DNA from: JAKVBH01 sp049800955
Lineage (GTDB): Bacteria; Pseudomonadota; Alphaproteobacteria; Rhodobacterales; Rhodobacteraceae
Length of the DNA stretch: 64,000 bases
Direction: 5' to 3'
Assembly (NCBI RefSeq): GCF_049800955.1
Contig: NZ_JBNAGA010000001.1
Span: 186,001 to 250,000, forward strand
Below, piece after piece: positions 58,942 through 64,000 of this stretch. Each line of letters starts with the position of its first letter. Position 1 is the stretch's first letter. The position numbers and the translations under genes are program-made. The notes beneath the pieces were generated by a model, which saw nothing but the letters and a program-made list of their open reading frames with translations, was not told the origin of the DNA and made no database searches.

Positions 58942-59778
58942 ATGAGCGGCAGATTGACTTTTGTGGCAGTGCCCATCGGCAATGCACGTGACATCACGCT
59001 GCGCGCCATGGACGTGCTGCGCGATGCGGATGTGCTGGCCGCCGAGGACACCCGCGCGCTGCGCCGGTTGATGGAAATACATGGCATTGCACTGAATGGC
59101 CGTCGCATTCAGGCCTACCACGAGCACAACGGTGACAAGGCGCGCCCCGCTTTGCTTGAGGCCTTGGCGCGGGGGCAATTCGTGGCCTATGCCAGCGAAG
59201 CGGGAACACCGCTCATTTCCGACCCGGGCTTTGATCTGTCGCGCGCAGCGGTTGAGGCTGGTGCGCAGGTCGATGCAGCGCCGGGCGCAAGTGCCGTGCT
59301 GACGGCACTGACGGTGGCAGGCCTGCCGACAGACCGGTTCCTCTTTGCCGGGTTTTTGCCTTCTGCCGCGGGTGCGCGCCGGGCCATGTTGCAAGAGCTG
59401 GCCCAGGTGCCCGCAACTCTGGTCTTCTATGAATCCCCACACCGGATCGCCGCCTCGCTCGCCCAGATGAGCGAGGTTCTCGGCCCCAACCGCGCGAGCG
59501 CGCTTTGCCGGGAGCTGACCAAGAAATTCGAAGACGTGCGGCGCGGCAGTCTCGAAGACCTTGTTCAATCCGTGCAGGCCCATCCGCCGAAAGGCGAGAT
59601 TGTTGTGGTCGTTGACCGCGCGCATTCGGAAGTTGTTGACGATTTGGACATAGAAACAACGCTCAGGGATGCGTTGCAACGTGTGTCGGTCCGCGATGCC
59701 GCCGAAGAAGTTGCGGGTATTTTTGGCTTGAAGAAGCGCGATGTGTATCAACTGGCGTTGAAGTTGATGAAGGATTGA
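58942..59778 (+). CDS. rsmI: 16S rRNA 2'-O-methyltransferase RsmI
   Basis: A 278-residue tetrapyrrole-methylase-fold enzyme methylating C1402 of 16S rRNA using S-adenosylmethionine. Motifs: VAVPIGNARDITLRA, AAEDTRALRRL, ASEAGTPLISDPG and VVFYESPHR-type (LVFYESPHRI). Start at 58942. Neighbours LpoA-like (divergent) and YraN (downstream) are the standard context. Confidence 0.96.
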   Translation: MSGRLTFVAVPIGNARDITLRAMDVLRDADVLAAEDTRALRRLMEIHGIALNGRRIQAYHEHNGDKARPALLEALARGQFVAYASEAGTPLISDPGFDLSRAAVEAGAQVDAAPGASAVLTALTVAGLPTDRFLFAGFLPSAAGARRAMLQELAQVPATLVFYESPHRIAASLAQMSEVLGPNRASALCRELTKKFEDVRRGSLEDLVQSVQAHPPKGEIVVVVDRAHSEVVDDLDIETTLRDALQRVSVRDAAEEVAGIFGLKKRDVYQLALKLMKD

Positions 59779-60180
59779 ATGATGTTGCCACGCGCCCGAG
59801 ACAGAGAATACGGAGCCCTCGCGCGCCGATCCCAGCGCAACTTTCTCTCAGGCTCTAGTGCCGAGCACATCGTGCGCAGACATTGTGAAGCGCGCGGAAT
59901 GATCTGTCTCGCGGAACGCTGGCGTTCGCCTGCGGGGGAAATCGATCTCATTTTGCGCGACGGTGCCGAATATGTGTTCCTCGAGGTCAAGGCCAGCAGA
60001 ACCTTTGATGCGGCGCTGGAGCGGATCACTGCGCGGCAAGTGGCCCGTGTGCATCGCGCGGCAGCGATCTTTCTCGAAACGCGCCCGGAAGGGCCATTTG
60101 CCGAGGCCCGATACGACGCCGGACTGGTGGATGCACAAGGGCGTGTTCAGGTGATGGAACACGCACTCGTGGCCTATTGA
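59779..60180 (+). CDS. YraN/UPF0102 family nuclease-fold protein
   Basis: A 133-residue protein. The restriction-nuclease-like core reads GEIDLILRDGAEYVFLEVKA (about residues 53-72), with the Glu/Asp and Glu-x-Lys pattern. The family has been linked to Holliday-junction or recombination functions, unproven here. Starts immediately after the rsmI stop. Confidence 0.9.
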   Translation: MMLPRARDREYGALARRSQRNFLSGSSAEHIVRRHCEARGMICLAERWRSPAGEIDLILRDGAEYVFLEVKASRTFDAALERITARQVARVHRAAAIFLETRPEGPFAEARYDAGLVDAQGRVQVMEHALVAY

Positions 60181-60235
60181 GATTGCGCTTGGCGCCTGCA
60201 GGCCTCATGTAGCCTTCCAAGAAGGAGTGCAAAAC

Positions 60236-61171
60236 ATGCAGACTGCGTTTCAGATGGACCCGATCATGGGCGTCGACATCAATGCCGACAGCAGCTTCAG
60301 GCTCGCCGAGGAAGCACAGGCGCGCGGACACGCGCTGTTTTACTATAGCCCTGACAAGCTCGCCTATCGCGAAGGGCGCGTCATCGCGCGTGGTCAGGAC
60401 ATGACCATCCAGAGGGTGCCGGGCACGCCAGCCATTCTTGGCGCGCCGCGTGATGTTGATCTGGCGGATTTCGATGTCATCTGGTTGCGTCAGGACCCGC
60501 CCTTCGACATGCACTACATCACGACGACGCATCTTCTGGATCGGCTGCGCGACGATGTTTTGATCGTCAACGATCCCTTTTGGGTGCGCAACTACCCCGA
60601 AAAGCTGCTTGTGCTGGATTTTCCTGACCTGACCCCGCCCACGATGATCGCGCGCGATCTGGACATGCTGAAAGCGTTTCGCGAGACCCATGGGGATGTG
60701 ATCCTCAAGCCGCTCTATGGCAATGGCGGCGCTGGTGTTTTCAAACTGACAGGTGATGATCGCAATCTGACCTCGCTGCATGAGCTTTTCACCAATGTGA
60801 GCCGTGAGCCGTTGATCATGCAGAAATTCCTGCCCGCGGTTTCCGCCGGAGACAAGCGGGTCATTCTCGTGGATGGGCAACCCGTCGGCGCCATTAATCG
60901 CGTGCCAGCGCCCGGTGAAACACGTTCCAACCTGCACGTCGGTGGACGCGCCGAAAAAGTCGCACTCACGAAACGGGATCACGAGATTTGCGAGGCCATC
61001 GGTCCGCTTCTGCGCGAGAAGGGGCAGGTGTTTGTCGGCATTGATGTGATCGGGGATTACCTCACCGAGATCAACGTCACGTCTCCGACAGGTATTCAGG
61101 AGCTGGAGCGGTTCGATCAGACCAACATCGCCGGACAGATCTGGGACGCGATTGAGGCAAAACGCGGCTGA
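60236..61171 (+). CDS. gshB: Glutathione synthetase
   Basis: A 311-residue ATP-grasp enzyme joining gamma-glutamylcysteine and glycine. Start motif FQMDPIMGVDINADSSFRLA; PLYGNGGAGVFKLTGDD is the ATP-grasp glycine loop and FVGIDVIGDYLTEINVTSPT the catalytic end. ATG at 60236 follows GAAGGAG at good spacing; a GTG at 60227 is less likely. Complements the ChaC and GST genes. Confidence 0.97.
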   Translation: MQTAFQMDPIMGVDINADSSFRLAEEAQARGHALFYYSPDKLAYREGRVIARGQDMTIQRVPGTPAILGAPRDVDLADFDVIWLRQDPPFDMHYITTTHLLDRLRDDVLIVNDPFWVRNYPEKLLVLDFPDLTPPTMIARDLDMLKAFRETHGDVILKPLYGNGGAGVFKLTGDDRNLTSLHELFTNVSREPLIMQKFLPAVSAGDKRVILVDGQPVGAINRVPAPGETRSNLHVGGRAEKVALTKRDHEICEAIGPLLREKGQVFVGIDVIGDYLTEINVTSPTGIQELERFDQTNIAGQIWDAIEAKRG

Positions 61172-61259
61172 GACTCGTGGCTGGGCACATCATCAATAGC
61201 AAGAAGCTACATGTACCGTCACAGAGTGCAGGGCAAATCGCTCTGCTGAACCGCTCTCG

Positions 61260-62762
61260 TCAGGCCGTCAGCCTGTAGGCCAGAGCCTCGGCCACATGCG
61301 GTTTGCGGACTTGCGGCTCTCCTGCGAGATCTGCAATCGTGCGCGCCACGCGCAACACCCGGTGATAGCCGCGCGCGGACAATCCGAACCTGTCTGCGGC
61401 TTTCAGAAGAATGTCCCGCCCTTCCGGATCCGGTGTGGCGATGTCATCGAGCAACTGGCCCTCGGCATCTGCATTCGTGCGTATGACACTGGAGCCTTGA
61501 TACCGTGCCAATTGGATGTCGCGCGCACGTGCGACGCGCGCCGCCACGGCAGCTGATCCTTCGGCAGGGTCGGGCAACTCAAGATCCGATACGTGCACCG
61601 GGGGCACATCTACGCGTAAGTCAAACCGGTCCATCAGCGGCCCCGAGACGCGGCCAAGATATTCCTCGCCACAGACCGGTGCTTTGGAGCAGGCCCGGGC
61701 CGGATCGCTCAGATGCCCGCACCGACAGGGGTTCGCCGCTGCAACCAGCATGAAGCGGCACGGATAACTGACATGGGCATTGGCCCGCGATACCATGACT
61801 TCCCCGGTCTCAATCGGTTGTCTGAGCGTTTCGAGCACGGTGCGCGCAAACTCGGGCAGTTCGTCCAAAAACAGGACACCATTGTGCGCCAGGCTGATCT
61901 CACCGGGTTTAGCGCCCCGACCCCCGCCAACAATCGCAGCCATGGAAGCCGTGTGATGCGGCGTGCGGAAGGGCCGCGTGCGCGATATGCCGCCCTCATC
62001 CAGGAGCCCCGCCAATGAATGGATCATCGACGTCTCCAAGGCCTCCGTTGGGCTCAGTTCAGGCAGAATGCCCGGCAATCTGGAGGCCAGCATGGATTTG
62101 CCCGCGCCGGGCGTGCCGACGTAAATCAAATGGTGGCGGCCAGCGGCTGCGATCTCCAGCGCGCGTTTGGCACGTTCTTGACCTTTGACGTCAGCCAGAT
62201 CCTTGTTGACGAAATTGGCCATGACCTCGCCGGGTTCAGAGGGCGGCAGCGGGGATTGTCCAGTGAAATGCCGAACCACGTCCGCCAATGTGGCCGCCCC
62301 GATGACCTGTGTGCCGCCGACCCAGGCGGCTTCGCGCCCGGAGGCTTGCGGGCACAAAAGCGCACGATTGTCCTCTGCCGCGGCCATCGCAGCGGGCAAA
62401 GCCCCGATGACAGGCATGAGCGCGCCATCAAGAGACAATTCCCCCAGCGCGACTGTGTCTGACACGGCGTCCTCCGGGATGATCCCCAACGCGGCCAACA
62501 GCCCCATGGCGATGGGCAAATCGAAGTGAGACCCTTCTTTGGGCAAATCCGCCGGGGAGAGGTTTACGGTGATCTTCTTGGAAGGCAGCGCAATCGACAT
62601 CGCTGCAAGTGCGGTCCGGACCCGGTCTCGCGCTTCGGATACGGCCTTGTCGGGCAGCCCCACAATCGAGAAGGACGGCAATCCGGGCGTGACGGCGCAC
62701 TGAACCTCGACCTGTCTGGCCGACACCCCTTCAAAGGCCACCGTATATGCGCGCGCAACCAT
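61260..62762 (-). CDS. comM: ComM/YifB Mg-chelatase-like AAA ATPase
   Basis: A 500-residue protein with N-terminal Lon-like ChlI domain (MVARAYTVAFEGVSARQVEV) and AAA domain: Walker A GTPGAGKSMLA, Walker B VLFLDEL, and the Cys-rich CRCGHLSDPARAC. ComM promotes branch migration for integrating transforming DNA. Start at 62762. Confidence 0.93.
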   Translation of the reverse strand: MVARAYTVAFEGVSARQVEVQCAVTPGLPSFSIVGLPDKAVSEARDRVRTALAAMSIALPSKKITVNLSPADLPKEGSHFDLPIAMGLLAALGIIPEDAVSDTVALGELSLDGALMPVIGALPAAMAAAEDNRALLCPQASGREAAWVGGTQVIGAATLADVVRHFTGQSPLPPSEPGEVMANFVNKDLADVKGQERAKRALEIAAAGRHHLIYVGTPGAGKSMLASRLPGILPELSPTEALETSMIHSLAGLLDEGGISRTRPFRTPHHTASMAAIVGGGRGAKPGEISLAHNGVLFLDELPEFARTVLETLRQPIETGEVMVSRANAHVSYPCRFMLVAAANPCRCGHLSDPARACSKAPVCGEEYLGRVSGPLMDRFDLRVDVPPVHVSDLELPDPAEGSAAVAARVARARDIQLARYQGSSVIRTNADAEGQLLDDIATPDPEGRDILLKAADRFGLSARGYHRVLRVARTIADLAGEPQVRKPHVAEALAYRLTA

Positions 62763-62844
62763 TCCACCTCCTCGCCCAATCACGATTCATCAAGGTTAAC
62801 GCTCTGCGCAAAGCGTTTAGAAATCGTTAAACATCGGAAGGCGT

Positions 62845-63732
62845 TTACGCGGAGGCGGTCAAATCAGTGACCATGTCGATGAACTGGGGCCAGACTTCGG
62901 GATCGGCTACGGTTTTGTCTCGGCAAAAGGCATTACAGAAGCCCCAAACGTCTCCATCCATTTCGAGGAAATGCGTGACCGGTTTGCCCGAGTACGGACA
63001 ATGCGCGTTCCGGGCTGGCCCATGCTCAGTCGCCTTCGCCGGTCGAGGCGGCGGCCCCGGCCAGTCTCGTGTGTCAAGGTCCTGAGCATACCAGGGGAGC
63101 GTTTCACCATGCACAAGCCCCATGGCGCGCCACCGGCGGAACGCAGGGTCTTCCAGATGGCGTCCCACATAATCCATCGAGCGCGGCGCCACTGGCAGGG
63201 AGAAGCCCGCGACGCGCGCAGCAACAGGCGCAAAGAAGGCATCCGCCGCGCTGTAGGCTCCGCAGAGCCAGGGTCCGCTGGAGGCATCAAGCGCCTCGGC
63301 CCAAATCGTGTCGAGGCGTGCCAGATCCCGGGCAAGTTCTTCATCCACGGGCACATCGACATAGCTCTTCCGCACATTCATCGGGCAAACACTGCGCAAG
63401 CGCGAAAATCCGCTGTGCATTTCCCCTGCCAGCGACCTTGCCCGGGCGCGCTGGACGGGGTCGCGAGGCCAGATGCTCGCGTCGGGATAGCGTGTCGCAA
63501 GCTCTTCTGCGATTGAGAGAGAGTCCGACGCGATGGCACCATCTGCGAAACTGACTGTGGGAACCGTGCGTGCGGGATAGGCCAGAGCCGTGATTTGATC
63601 ACCGACCGTTTCATCGGCGGAGAAGGGGATCATCACTTGGCTCCGCGCGATGCCAAAGGCCTCGAAGAGCAACCAGCCGCGCAGCGACCAACTCGAATAG
63701 GCATAATCGCCAATATACAATGTGTTTTCCAT
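62845..63732 (-). CDS. Glutathione S-transferase with C-terminal Cys-containing extension
   Basis: A 295-residue protein. N-terminal thioredoxin-fold part MENTLYIGDYAYSSWSLRGW and helical part to about residue 215 match GSTs. Beyond lies a 60-residue tail with HCPYSGKPVTHFLE and GFCNAFCRDKTVADPEVW; Cys245, Cys266 and Cys270 with nearby His could bind a metal. The tail is not part of canonical GSTs. Starts with 197 bases to rpoH on the opposite strand. Confidence 0.88.
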   Translation of the reverse strand: MENTLYIGDYAYSSWSLRGWLLFEAFGIARSQVMIPFSADETVGDQITALAYPARTVPTVSFADGAIASDSLSIAEELATRYPDASIWPRDPVQRARARSLAGEMHSGFSRLRSVCPMNVRKSYVDVPVDEELARDLARLDTIWAEALDASSGPWLCGAYSAADAFFAPVAARVAGFSLPVAPRSMDYVGRHLEDPAFRRWRAMGLVHGETLPWYAQDLDTRDWPGPPPRPAKATEHGPARNAHCPYSGKPVTHFLEMDGDVWGFCNAFCRDKTVADPEVWPQFIDMVTDLTASA

Positions 63733-63802
63733 GCCATGAGCCTAGGCGCATGCTTAGCGCAAGAAAAATTCAATTTAGTGATGTGTCGTATCATTTTGTG
63801 TC

Positions 63803-63838
63803 TAGACGGTTTTTTCTCGACGTAGACGTTTTTTGCTC
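63803..63838. repeat. Tandem 16-base TAGACG-T6 motif, 20-base spacing
   Basis: TAGACGGTTTTTTCTC (63803-63818) and TAGACGTTTTTTGCTC (63823-63838) are near copies. They sit just upstream of the RpoE-like promoter, possibly regulatory-protein sites or curved DNA. Confidence 0.55.
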
Positions 63839-63845
63839 TAGCGAG

Positions 63846-63874
63846 TGATCCGATCTCGAGGCCTGGGCGTAAAC
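63846..63874 (+). promoter_or_regulatory. RpoE (ECF sigma)-type promoter of rpoH
   Basis: TGATCC (63846-63851), an 18-base spacer, then TAAAC (63870-63874). This matches the TGATCC-N18-TAA consensus known for Rhodobacter sphaeroides RpoE. A transcript would begin about 50 bases before the rpoH start. It predicts activation by singlet oxygen or related stress. Confidence 0.8.
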
Positions 63875-63929
63875 AAATTGTAAGCACCAGGAACGGTGCA
63901 CATAACAACACGCAACGGGAGCTGCATCT

Positions 63930-64000
63930 ATGGCTTTGGACACAACTCGCGATATGTCCCTGTCACGCACCGCAATGAAAGCGGAATTATTGGACGCGGA
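63930..64000 (+). CDS. rpoH: RNA polymerase sigma-32 factor, RpoHII-like (partial N-terminus)
   Basis: The first 23 full codons read MALDTTRDMSLSRTAMKAEL then LDA, like the N-terminus of alphaproteobacterial RpoHII; the rest lies beyond the window. GGGAG lies nine bases before the ATG. The upstream RpoE-type promoter is what is expected of RpoHII, the second heat-shock/oxidative sigma factor. Assignment is based on a short fragment plus promoter. Confidence 0.72.
   Translation, partial: MALDTTRDMSLSRTAMKAELLDA

Noticed and set aside
1..64000. CRISPR arrays, insertion sequences, prophage or integrative element
   Set aside because: No spaced direct repeats, transposase, integrase or tRNA-flanked boundary was seen; gene content and codon use look uniform.

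Overview
The window is a GC-rich, densely packed chromosomal segment. The proteins look like those of a marine alphaproteobacterium of the family Rhodobacteraceae (Roseobacter group). Pointers are a DUF2125 protein, a TIGR02186/TauE pair, a VPLPA-type sorting tail, an RpoHII-like sigma factor behind an RpoE-type promoter, and short intergenic repeats ending in CCCCGAGGTATTT. This placement is an inference from families; no rRNA, tRNA, insertion sequence, prophage or CRISPR array was seen.

Layout. 1-8719 (minus): a dipeptide-type ABC transporter (binding protein, two permeases, fused double ATPase) translationally coupled to an aldehyde dehydrogenase, a membrane protein, an SDR dehydrogenase, a cupin and the start of another gene. 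A Rieske-like protein that has lost all four cluster ligands sits inside it. 8798-13853: an acetyltransferase, two lipoprotein genes (the second frameshifted), a class IV aminotransferase, an M20 hydrolase and a DUF2125 protein. 13932-18123: a ChaC-type cyclotransferase, then a MotA/ExbB-like channel with a MotB/OmpA-like partner carrying a very long coiled coil. 18124-23964: repeat-rich spacer, an MDR reductase, and an acyl-CoA ligase/acyl-CoA dehydrogenase/kinase-like/thioesterase operon. 24007-25730: leuA behind a leucine-rich leader peptide and stem-loop. 25804-33408 (minus): thioesterase, TIGR02186 protein, TauE/SafE exporter, then a BMP-type ABC uptake operon with an embedded NTF2-like gene and a 43-residue membrane peptide gene. 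33554-40193: rimI-tsaB, an Nfu protein, ClbS/DfsB-like, universal stress protein, RTX protein, a branched-chain aminotransferase, 1-Cys peroxiredoxin and trpS. 40269-45354: a rhomboid-fold protein without catalytic residues, an ArsR regulator with a large palindrome over its start codon plus a metal/metalloid permease, murJ and an RhlE-type helicase. 45675-53952: a second peptide-type ABC operon, divergent from an amidohydrolase and a CobW-type GTPase. 54090-64000: a VPLPA-tailed secreted protein, glnD, an LpoA-like lipoprotein, rsmI, yraN, gshB, comM, a glutathione S-transferase with a cysteine-containing tail, and the start of rpoH.

How they fit together. Much of the window is nutrient capture: three ABC importers, each with likely catabolic enzymes nearby, and a fatty-acid-type activation/oxidation operon. 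A second theme is stress and thiol chemistry: gshB, ChaC, glutathione S-transferase, peroxiredoxin, Nfu, and rpoH under an RpoE-like promoter. The strongest candidates for undescribed biology are the ligand-less Rieske protein inside a transporter operon, the ion-channel/long-coiled-coil OmpA pair, the pseudo-rhomboid, and a 17-bp perfect hairpin inside the ABC ATPase gene.
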